A stretch of 64,000 bases of DNA from Catenulispora pinisilvae. Its GTDB lineage: Bacteria > Actinomycetota > Actinomycetes > Streptomycetales > Catenulisporaceae. Shown in pieces: positions 43,101 to 55,100 of the stretch. Position 1 is the stretch's first letter, and each line of letters opens with the position of its first letter. The notes under the pieces are model-generated. The model was not told where the DNA came from, ran no database searches, and saw only the letters and a list, made by a program, of their open reading frames with translations. Location of the stretch: the NCBI RefSeq assembly GCF_015356865.1, contig NZ_JAAFZA010000016.1, positions 1-64,000 on the forward strand, written 5' to 3'. The position numbers and the translations under genes are program-made.

Positions 43101-46100
43101 CCGGAGACGCCGCATACAACCCGGCCGCCATCCCAGCCCGCTGCGAACCCTGACCAGCGAACACGAAGCCAACCCGCGTCCCGGGCCGGGCCGTGCCCAC
43201 CGGAACACCCGGCGTGGTGCGACCCTCCATCACCGCGGCCAGGCCGTCGAGGTCGAAGACCACCGCGCGGTCTTCGAGCGCGGAGCGGGTGGTCGCCAGC
43301 GACCACGCCACGTCGCCCGGGTCGAGGTCGGGCCCGGCCGTCAGGAACGCCCGCAGGCGCTCGGCCTGCGCCCGCAGCGCGTCGGCGCCCCGGCCGGACA
43401 CCACCCACGGCGTCGCGGCGCCGGACAGCACCGGCAGCCGTAGCGCCTCCTGGGCTTCGTCCGGGGTGGCCACCTCGGCGTCGGCATCGGCCTCCGGGCC
43501 GAAGACCGGGGCCTCCTCAAGGATCGTGTGGACGTTGGTGCCGCTCATCCCGAAGGACGACACCCCGGCCCGCCGGACCCGCTCCGATCCGGTCGGCCAC
43601 GCCACCGGCTCCGCCAAGAGCCGGACGTTCCCGGCCGTCCAGTCCACGTGCGACGACGGTTCGGCGGAGTGCAGCGTGCGTGGCAGCTCCTGGCGTTGCA
43701 GCGCCATCACCATCTTGATCACGCCGGCCACCCCGGCGGCGGCCTGGGCGTGCCCGATGTTCGACTTCAGCGACCCCAGCCACAGCGGACGGCCGTCCTC
43801 GGGCCGGTGCTGTCCATAGGTGGCCAGCAGAGCCTGTGCCTCGATCGGGTCGCCGAGCCGGGTCCCGGTGCCGTGTGCCTCCACGGCGTCGATGTCGGCG
43901 GCGGTCAGACCGGCGTTGGCCAGCGCGGCCCGGATCACCCGCTGCTGCGAGGGACCGTTGGGCGCGGTCAGACCGTTGGACGCACCGTCCTGGTTGATCG
44001 CGCTGCCCCGCACCACCGCAAGGACCTGATGCCCGTTGCGGCGCGCGTCGGACAGCCGCTCCACCACAATCATCCCGGCGCCCTCGCCGACGCCCATGCC
44101 GTCGGCCGATTCGCCGAACGCCTTGCTGCGCCCGTCGAGGGCGAGGCCGTGCTGTCGGCCGAAGCCCAGGAACACGCCCGGGGTCGCGGTCACCCACGCA
44201 CCGCCGACCAGAGCCAGCTCGCACTCCCCGGCCCGCAGCGCCTGCGCGGCCTGATGCAGCGCGACCAGCGAGGAGGAACAGGCGGTGTCCACGGTCACCG
44301 CCGGGCCTTCCAGGCCCAGGGCGTAGGACACCCGGCCGGAGACCACGCTGGTCGCGGTACCGGTCATCAAGTAGCCCTCGGCCGGGCCGCCCTGGAGACC
44401 GTATCCGTACCCGGACGGCGAGGCGCCGACGAAGACACCGGTAGCCGAGCCGCGCAGCGAATCCGGATCGATACCGGCCCGCTCCAACGATTCCCAGGCG
44501 ACCTCCAACAGCAACCGCTGCTGCGGGTCCATCGCCAGCGCCTCACGCGGGCTGATCCCGAAGAACGCCGGATCGAAGCCCGCCGCGTCGGCGACGAACG
44601 ACCCCTGCCGCACGTTCATGGTGCCGGGCTGGTCGGGATCCGGATCGAAGAGGCTGTCCAGATCCCAGCCGCGATCGGCCGGGATCTCGCCCACCGCGTC
44701 GGAGCCGGAGGCGACCAGCTCCCACAGGTCTTCCGGGCTGCTCACCCCGCCGGGGAACCGGCAGCCCATGGCGACGATGACGATCGGGTCGTCCTGCACC
44801 GCGGCCGCGGCCACCACGACCGTCCCGGCCGTGTCGTCGGTAGCCGCCGACCCGCCGAGCTGGTCCCGCACGAAGTCCGCGACCGCGGCCGGCGTCGGGT
44901 AGTCGAACAACAACGTGGCCGGCAGCCGCAGCCCGGTGGCCGCGCTCACCCGGTTGCGCAGCTCCACCGACGTGAGCGAGTCGAAGCCGAGCTCGCTGAA
45001 CGCCCGGGCGGCCTCGACCGCGTCGGCCGAGTCGTGGCCGAGGACGGCCGCGGCCTCGGTGCGGACCAGGTTGACCAGGTGCCGTTCGCGTTCGGCGGCG
45101 GGCAGGTCGGCCAGCCGCCCGGTCAGCGCCGAGGCGGCGTCCGAGGCGCCGTCTGCCTGCTCCGCTTCCCCGGCCAGCGCGCGGCGGGCCTCGGGCAGGT
45201 CGGCCAGCAGCGGGCTGGGCCGGCGCAGCGTGTAGGGCGGGGCGAAGCGGTCCCAGTCCACGTCGGCGACCGTGATCGGGCCCTCGCCGCCGTCGACCGC
45301 CTCGGCCAGCGCCCGGACCAGCAGCTGCGGGTCCATCGTCCGCAGGCCGCGGCGCTCCAGCTGCTGACCGGCGTCGGCGTCGGTCATCCCGCCGCCGCCC
45401 CACGGACCCCAGGCCACCGAGGTGGCGGACAGACCGCGCGATCGGCGGTTCTCGGCGAGGGCGTCCAGGTACGTGTTGGCCGCCGAGTAGCCGGGCTGCA
45501 AACCGCTGCCCCACGTGGCGGCGATCGAGGAGAAGAGGATGAAGGCGTCCAGCTCGCGGTCGGCGGTCAGCTCGTCCAGATGCCGCGCCCCGGCGGCCTT
45601 GCCGCCCAGGACGGCGGCCAGTTCATCGACGGTGGTGTCGGCGGTCGCGGTGCCCTGACCGACGCCCGCGGTGTGGACGACGGCACGCAGCTCCGGGCCG
45701 TCGGCGTCGATCCGGTCCAGCAGACCCGACACCCGGTCCCGGTCGGCGGTGTCGCAGGCCACGACGGTGACGCCGGAGCCGGCGGCGGCCAGCCGGGCCA
45801 CCGGGCCGGCCAGGGCGCCGGCCGCCGGGCCGGTGCGGCCGGCCAACACGATCCGCGGGGCGCCGCGCTCGGCGAGCCAGGCCGCGACGTGCTGAGCCGC
45901 CGCGCCGGTGCCGCCGGTGATCAGGACGCTGCCGCGGGGCTGCCAGGCGTGGCCGCCCCGAAGCCGGGCGGCCCGGATCAGCCGGCGCGCGTAGGTCCCG
46001 CCGGCCCGGATCGCGACCTGGTCTTCAAAGCCGGATCCCGGATCGGCCGCGGCCAGCACCGCGCACAGCCGCGCGGAGGTGCGGTCGTCGAGCGCCGCGG

Positions 46101-49100
46101 GCAGGTCGATGACGCCGCCCCAGCGCTCGGGGTGCTCCAGCGCCACGACCCGGCCCAGACCCCAGACCTGGGCCTGCGTCGGACGGGTAAGTGCCTCGCC
46201 GCCGCTGACCGCGACGGCGCCGGACGTCAGGAACCACAGGGGCGCCTCGACCGCGCTGTCCCCGAGGGCCTGCACCAGCGCCTGCGACGCCGCGATCCCG
46301 AAGCCCACACCGGGCCGGCCCGGCAGGTCGCCCTCGTCGAGCGCGAGCAGCGACAGGACGCCGGACAGCGGTCCGTCCGCGGCGTCGCGCAGGGCACTGA
46401 TCCGCTCGGCCAGCGCCGCGCGGTCCACACCGTCGGTGTCGACGTCCAGCGGCACGACCCGCGCACCGCGGTCGGCCAAGGTCGCCGCCGTCGCCTCGAC
46501 CAGAGCGCGGTCGGCGCTCGCCGCGGCGATCAGCAGCCAGGTCCCGGACAGCACCGACGCCTGCGGCTCGGGCACCGCGACCCAGTCGGCCCGATAGCGC
46601 CAGCCGGCCGTCGCCGACCGGTCGTTCTCCCGGCGCCGCCACGCGGCCAACGCCGGCACGACCGCACCGAGCCGTTCGGAGTCTTCGATGGCCAGCGTGT
46701 CGGCCAACGTCTCCAGGTCCATGGCCTCCACGGCCGCCCAGAACTGATCGTCGGTCGCGTTCGCGCTGTCGGCGGGCGCCACGGCGGCGACCTCGTCCGG
46801 CCAGTAACGCTGGCGCTGGAAGGCGTAGGTCGGGAGGTCGATGCTGTGGCCGGTGCCGATCACCGCCGGCCAGTCGATCCCGATTCCGGCGGCGTACGCG
46901 GTCGCGAAGGCCCGGATCAGCCGCTCGGCCCCCGGGTTCTCGCGCTCGACGGTGCCGGTCACCAGGTTGAGGTCGTGGCCCGCTTCCTCGGCGGTCTCAG
47001 TGATCGCCATGGTGAGGACCGGCTGCGCAGAGACCTCGATGAACGAGCCGTAGCCGTCTGCGGTCAGCTCCCTGATCGCGTCGGCGAAGCGGACCGTGTC
47101 GCGGACGTTCGCGAACCAGTAGCCGCCATCCAACTCAGTACCCGCAAGCCACTGACCGGTCACCGTCGACAACATCGGGATCCGAGCCGCCTGCGGGTCG
47201 ATCCCGGCCAGCCCTTCAGCCAGCACACTTTCAAGCGCGTCGGCTCCTGCCGAGTGCGCGACGTAGTCCACCACCGGCAGCCGCCACCGCAGCACGCGCT
47301 TCTTAGCCAGCTCCGCCTCGAAAGCGTCCACCGACGCCGGATCACCCGAGACAACAGTCGCGGCAGGAGAGTTCACCGCTGCGATGGCAAGACCCTCGCG
47401 ACCGGCGATCAGTTCCCTGACACGATCCTCGGGCATGACCACCGACACCATCGCGCCTGCCGCGTTCAGCGAAGACAGAGCCCGCGACCGGATGACAACG
47501 ACCCGTGCCGCGTCCTCCAACGACAACGCCCCGGCGACCGTCGCAGCAGCGATCTCGCCCTGCGAATGACCGACCACCGCATCCGGTATGACACCGGCGG
47601 CTTCCCACACCGCTGCGAGGGACACCAGAACCGCCCACAGCACCGGCTGGAAAACCTCAGCCGCATCAAGCGAAGGCGCACCCTGGCCGCCACGCACCAC
47701 ATCCAGCAGCGACCATGACACCAACGGAGCCAACGCCGCTCCGCACTCCGCCATCCGCGCCGCGAACACCGGAGACGACTCCAACAACTCGCGACCCATA
47801 CCGGCGAACTGCGCACCCTGACCCGGGAACACGAACACCGACCGACCCGTACCAGCGTCCGAGACCACACCGGAGACCACTGCATCAGCAGCCTGACCGG
47901 TCGCCAACGCCGCCAACGACTCGGCGTAAGACCCGAGCACCACAGCGCGGTGCTCGAACACCGACCGCGTCACCGCCAACGAATGGCCCGTGTCCCGCGG
48001 ATCCAGCTCCGGCCGCGCCAGCGCGAACTCCCGCAACCGACCGGCCTGCGCCCGCAGCGCGCCATCGGTGCGACCCGACACCACCCACGGCACCACGTCT
48101 TCGGTGACTACCACCGGAACCACGGAATCCGCAGTCAAGGCACCGGCACCGGCACTGGCACCGGTGTCGTGCTCCGCCGGGTCGTCGGCGGGCAGCGCGG
48201 GGTCCGCGACCACTTCGGCGGCGTCCGGCGCGTCGCCGATGATGATGTGCGCGTTGGTCCCGCTCATCCCGAAGGCCGACACCCCGGCCAGCCGGGCTCG
48301 CTCCCCGACCGGCCAGGCCCGCGCCTCCGTCAGGACCCGGACGGTGCCCGGCGTCCAGTCCACGTGCGGCGACTGCTCCTCGGCGTGCAGCGTCTTGGGC
48401 AGCACGCCGTTCTGCAACGCGAGCACCATCTTGATGATCCCGGCCACCCCGGCCGCCGCCTGCGGGTGCCCGAAGTTCGACTTGATCGAGCCCAGCCACA
48501 GCGGCCGCTCCGGCGTCCGGGTCTGGCCGTAGGTGGCCAGCAGCGCCTGTGCCTCGATCGGGTCGCCCAGCGAGGTGCCCGAACCGTGCGCCTCCACCAC
48601 GTCCACGTCGCCCGGGTCCACGCCCGCGTTCTGCAACGCCGCGCGGATGACGCGCTGCTGTGAGGGTCCGTTCGGCGCGGTCAGACCGTTCGACGCGCCA
48701 TCCTGATTCAGTGCGCTGCCGGCGACCACGGCCAGCACCCGGTGCCCGTTGCGGCGGGCTTCGGAGAGCCGTTCGAGGACGACGACGCCCGCGCCCTCAG
48801 CCCAACCCGAACCGTCCGCCTCCGCACCGAACGACTTGCAGCGGCCGTCCTCGGACATCCCGCGCTGCCGCGAGAACCCGACGAAGACCGCCGGGGTCAC
48901 CATGATCGACACACCCGCGGCCAGTGCCATCGTGCATTCGCCCGAACGCAGCGCCTGCGCGGCTTGGTGCAGGGCGACCAGCGAGGAGGAGCACGCGGTG
49001 TCGATCGTCACCGCCGGGCCCTCCAGGCCCAGGGTGTAGGAGACACGGCCGGACAGCACGCTCGTCGCGGTGCCGGTGAGCAGGTAGCCCTCCGAGGAAC

Positions 49101-52100
49101 CGCCGACCAGCGGGCCGCCGTAGCCCGAGGTGGTCGCGCCGGCGAACACGCCGGTGCGGGTGCCGCGCATCGCCTCCGGGTCCAGGCCGGCGTGCTCGAA
49201 CGCCTCCCAGCAGACCTCCAGCAGCAGCCGCTGCTGCGGGTCCATCGCCAGCGCCTCGCGCGGGCTGATCCCGAAGAACGCCGGATCGAAACCGCCGGCG
49301 TCGTTCACGAAGCCGCCGTAGCGCGTGTACGAGGTCCCGGCGTGGTCCGGGTCCGGATCGTAAAGGGATTCCAGGTCCCAGCCGCGGTCGGTCGGGAACT
49401 CGGCGATCGCGTCCCGGCCCTGGGCCAGCAACTCCCACAGCCGCTCGGGGCCGTCCGCGCCGCCGGGGAACCGGCAGCCCATACCGACGATCGCGATGGG
49501 CTCGTCCACCGGCGCCTGGACCACGGTCACCGAGGCGCCGGAGCTGTCGTCGGCGAGTGCGCCGAGCAGTTCCTCGCGCAGGTGGCCGGCCAGCGCCAGC
49601 GGGGTCGGGTAGTCGAACAGCAGGGTCGCGGTCAGCCGCAGCTCGGTCGCGGCACTGAGCCGCTGCCGCATCTCCAGCGAGGTCAGCGAGTCGAAGCCGA
49701 GGGCGCTGAACGGCCGCCCGGGATCGATCGCGGTGGCCGCCGGGTCGTGTCCGAGTACCGCCATGACCTCGGCGAGGACCAGGCCGACGAGTTGCCGCTC
49801 CTGGTCGGCGCGGGAGAGCACGGCCAGCCGGCGGGCCAGGTCGCCGGCCGGCGGCTCGGGCGCGGCGGCCGCGGCCGGGCGGGCGGCGATCTCGCGCACG
49901 TCGGGCAGGTCCCGGAAGAACGGGTGCCGGGCGGCGGCCGGATCGGCGACCACCTGCGTCCAGTCCACGTCCATCACCGCGACCAGGTCGTCCCCGGTCG
50001 CCAGCGCCCGGCCGAGCGCGGCCAGCGCCGGACGCGGGTCCATCGGCGGCAGCGGGCCGCGGCTCATGCGCTGCCGCACCGCCTCGTTGGACTGGGCCAT
50101 GCCGACCGCCCACGGGCCCCACGCCACCGACAGGGCGGCCAGGCCGCGCGCCGCGCGGCGGCGGGCGAGGGCGTCGAGGTAGGCGTTGGCGGCCCCGTAG
50201 TTGCCCTGCCCCGGGCCGCCGAGGGTGGCCGCGGCCGAGGAGAAGAGCACGAAGGCGTCCAGGTCCGCCTCGGCGGTGAGCTCGTCGAGGTGCTCGGCGC
50301 CGGTGGCCTTGGCGGCCAGCACCGAGGCCAGCCGCCCGGGGTCCAGGCCGTCGAGCAGGCCGTCGTCCAGGACGCCCGCGGTGTGCAGCACCGTGGACAG
50401 CGCCGGGCCGTCGGCGCCGATGCGGGCCAGCAGCCCGGCGGCGTCCGCACGCCGGGAGACGTCGCAGACCACGACGTCGACCCGGGATCCGGCCTCGGCC
50501 AGCGCGGCGGCCTGGGCCGCGGTGCCGAAGGCGGCGGGGCCGCCCCGGCTGGCCAGCACGATCCGGGGCGCCTCGCGTTCGGCGAGCCACCCGGCCAGAT
50601 GTCCGGCGATGGCGCCGGACCCGCCGGTCACCAGCACGGTGCCGCGCGGTGCCCAGGGACCGCGCTCGCGCGATCCCATCGCCCGGACCAGACGCCGGCC
50701 CAGGACCACGCCGTCACGGATGGCGACCTGGTCTTCGACCCCTGATCCGGTGTCAGTCGCGGCCAGCACCCCGCACAGCCGCGCGGCGGCCCGGTCGTCC
50801 AGCACCGGCGGCAGGTCGACCAAACCGCCCCAGCGGTCCGGATACTCCGGTCCGGCGGCCAGGCCGAGACCCCAGACCTGCGCCTGCACCGGGTTGGTCA
50901 GCTGATCGCCCACGTTCGTGGCGACCGCACCGCTGGTCAGAACCCACAGCGGGGCCGGCACACCGGTATCGCCCAGCGCCTGCAACAGGCCCAACGTGCC
51001 GGCCAGACCGGCCGGAACATCCTCCAGCCCCGGCACCGCGCGCTCGTCCAGCGCCAACAGCGAGACCACACCGGCGATCGCCTCTGACCGATCGCCCAAC
51101 GCCGCCTCGATCAGACCGCCCAGCGCCGCACGACCGGCGTCCGCACCACCGAGGACGTCGAGCACATCGACGGCCACCGACGACACCTGCGCACCACGGC
51201 CCGCCAACGCCGCACCGGTCGCGGCAACCAGATCCGGCCGGACATCCGCCGGCGCGACCAGCAGCCAGGTCCCCGAAAGCGTCGCCGACTCCGACGCGCC
51301 GAACGGCGACCACGTCACCCGGTAGCGCCAGCCGTCGCCCGCGGAGCGATCCCGCTCCCGACGACGCCAGGCGGCCAACGCCGGGAGGACCGTGCTGAGC
51401 TGACCGTGGTCCGCCATCTCCAGCGCGTCGGCCAGGACCTCGAAGTCCTCGTTCTCGACCGCGGTCCAGAACCGCTCGTCCGCCGGATCGGCCGTGGCCT
51501 GCATAGGCATCGCGGGGTTGGTGTCAGGCCAGTAACGCTGACGCTGGAAGGCGTAGGTCGGGAGCTCCACGGTCTCGCCCGCGCCGACCACCGCCGGCCA
51601 GTCGATCCCGATTCCGGCGACGAACGCGGTCGCGAAGGCGCGGATCAGGCGTTCGGCACCGGGGTTCTCGCGCTCGACGGTGCCGGTGACCAGGTTGAGG
51701 TCATGTCCGGCCGCTTCGGTGGTCTCGGTGATCGCCATGGTGAGAACCGGCTGCGGCGAGACCTCGATGAACGAGCCGTAGCCTCCGGCAGCCAGAACCC
51801 TGACCGCGTCGGCGAAGCGGACGGTGTCCCGGACGTTCGCGAACCAGTAGCCGCCATCCAGCTCAGTGCCCGCAAGCCACTGACCGGTCACAGTCGACAG
51901 CATCGGGACGCGCGCCGCCTGCGGCTCGATCCCGGCCAGCCCTTCAGCCAGCACGCTCTCCAGCGCGTCGGCGCCAGCCGAATGCGCGACGTAATCCACC
52001 ACCGGCAGCCGCCACCGAAGCACCCGCTGCTTGGCCAGTTCTGCTTCAAAAGCCGCGACCGATTCCGGGTCACCGGACACCACCGTCGCAGCAGGCGAAT

Positions 52101-55100
52101 TCACCGCCGCGACCGCGAGCCCATCGCGACCGGCAATCAGCTCCCTGACGCGGTCCTCGGGCATGACGACGGACACCATCGCGCCCGCGGCGTTCAAGGA
52201 GGACAGGGCGCGCGAGCGAATAACGACGACCCGCGCCGCATCCTCCAACGACAACGCCCCGGCCACGGTCGCAGCCGCGATCTCGCCCTGCGAATGACCG
52301 ACCACGGCATCCGGTATGACACCGGCCGCCTGCCACACCGCAGCCAGCGAAACCAGAACCGCCCACAGCACCGGCTGGAAAACCTCAGCCGCGTCAAGCG
52401 AAGGCGCACCATCGGCCCCGGCCACCACATCCAACAACGACCACGACACCAACGGAGCCAACGCAGCTCCGCACTCAGCCATCCGCGCCGCGAAAATCGG
52501 GGACGTGTTCAGCAGCTCGCGGCCCATACCGGCGAACTGCGCACCCTGCCCCGGGAAGACGAACACCGTCCGGCCAGTCCCGGTTGCCGGCATCAGGCCC
52601 GAGACCACCGCGTCAGCAGCCTGACCGGTCGCCACCGCCGCCAACGACTCCGCATACGACCCGACCACCACGGCCCGGTGCTCGAAGACCGACCGGGTGA
52701 CCGCCAGCGAATGGGCGACGTCAACCGGATCCAGCCCCGGCTGTGCCAGCACGAACTCCCGCAGCCGACCGGCCTGCGCCCGCAGCGCCGCGTCAGAACG
52801 CCCCGACACCACCCACGGCAGCGCGCCGTCGGCAAGCACCACCGGAACCGATGCCGCCGCGATGGCAGCCACGGCATCGGCCGAGCCGTCACTGTCGTCG
52901 TCACCGTCACCGTCGCCATCCGCCGCCCCGTCGACCGCGGCCGGCGCCTCCTCCAAGATCACGTGCGCGTTCGTCCCGGAGATCCCGAAACCGGACACCC
53001 CGGCCCGGCGCGGACGTCCGTCCCCGTCCCACGGCATAGCGGTGGTCAGGAGCCTGACATCGCCCGCCGACCAGTCGACCAGCGGCGACGGCTCCTCGGC
53101 GTGCAGCGTCTGCGGCAGCACGCCATTGCGCAGCGCCATCACCATCTTGATCAGACCGGCGGCACCGGCCGCGGCCTGGGCGTGACCGATGTTCGACTTC
53201 ACCGAACCCAGCCACAGCGGCCGATCCTCCGGCCGGCCCTGCCCATAGGTCGCCAGCACCGCGCCGGCTTCGATCGGGTCGCCCAGCGAGGTACCAGAGC
53301 CGTGCGCCTCGACCACGTCCACATCGCTGGTGCCCAGACCCGCGTTGCGCAGCGCGGCCCGGATCACCCGCTGCTGCGAGGGACCGTTCGGCGCCGTCAG
53401 ACCATTCGACGCACCGTCCTGGTTCGTCGCACTGCCCCGCACCACAGCCAACACGCGGTGACCGTTGCGCACCGCGTCCGACAGCCGCTCCACCACGATC
53501 ATGCCGGCGCCCTCGGCCCAGCCGGAGCCGTCGGCCCCGGCGCCGAAGGACTTGCAGCGGCCGTCCTCCGACACGCCGCGCTGCCGGGAGAAACCGACGA
53601 ACACCGCCGGGGTGACCGTCACCGACACGCCGCCGGCCAGCGCCAGGTCGCACTCCCCGGTGCGCAGCGCCTGGCAGGCCAGGTGCAGCGCCACCAACGA
53701 GGACGAGCACGCGGTGTCGATCGTCACCGCCGGGCCCTCCAGGCCCAGGGTGTAGGCGACCCGGCCGGACAGGACACTCGTGGAGATCCCGGTCAGCAGG
53801 TAGCCCTCGGTCGAGCCGCCGGCCAGGCTCATCCCGTAGCCGGAGAAAGCCGCGCCGGCGTAGATCCCGGTCGCAGAGCCCTGAAGCGTCTTCGGTTCGA
53901 TCCCCGCCTGTTCCAGCGCTTCCCAGGACACCTCCAGCAGCAGCCGCTGCTGCGGGTCCATCGCCAGCGCCTCACGCGGGCTGATCCCGAAGAACTCCGG
54001 ATCGAACTCGGTCACGTCGTGGATGAAGCCGCCGGCCCGCACATACGACGTCCCGGGCCGGTCCGGGTCCGGGTCGTAGATGTCGTCCATGTCCCAGCCG
54101 CGGTCGGTCGGGAAGCCGGAGATGGCGTCACCGCCGGCGGCCAGCAGGTCCCACAGGCCGCGCGGGTCGCGGACGCCGCCGGGGAACCGGCAGCCCATAC
54201 CGACGATCGCGATCAGCTCGTCGGCAGCCGCCGGGCCCCGGGACGAAGGGCGCGCCGGGTCCGAGGGCAGTTGCCCGATCAGCTCGGCCCGCAGGTGCTG
54301 GGCGAGCAGGATCGGGGTGGGGTAGTCGAAGACCAGGGTGGCCGACAGTTTCAGACCGCAGGTCGCCGACAGCCGGTTGCGCAGTTCCAGGGAGGTCAGC
54401 GAGTCGAAGCCGAGGTCGTTGAAGGCCCGCCCGGCCTCGACGGCGTCGGCGGTGGCGTGCCCGAGCACCCCGGCCGCCGCCGAGCGCACCACGTCGGTGA
54501 GCTCGCGCACCTGCTCGGCCGGCGACAGGCCGGCCAGCTGCCGGGCGAGTTCGCCCTCCGGCTCCGGGACCGAGGTGACGACCCGGGCCGCGCGGGCGAT
54601 GTCGGGGAGCTCACGCAGCAGCGGGGAGGCCAGGGCCTGCGCGCTGTCGCCGAACCGGTCCCAGTCCACGTCCATGACCGCGACCAGCGCCTGCGGACCG
54701 ACCGCCACCCGGCCGAGTGCTTCCAGCGCCAGGTCCGGCGCCATCGCCGGCAGGCCGCTGCGCCGCACCCGCTGACGTGCCGCCTCGCTGGCCTGCGCCA
54801 TGCCGTCGCCGGCCCACGGGCCCCAGGCGACGGAGGTCGCCGGCAGTCCGCGGTCGCGGCGAGCCTGGGCCAGCGCGTCCAGATAAGCGTTGGCCGCCGC
54901 GTAGTTACCCTGCCCGGGGCCACCGAACGTCGCCACCGACGACGAGAACAACACGAACGCGTCCAGGTCCTGATCCGCGGTCAGCTCGTCCAGGTTCGCC
55001 GCGCCGACGGCCTTCGCCGCCAGAACCCGGGCCAGCTTCGCGGAATCCATACCGTCCAGGAGCCCGTCGTCGACGACGCCCGCGGTGTGCAGGACCGCGG

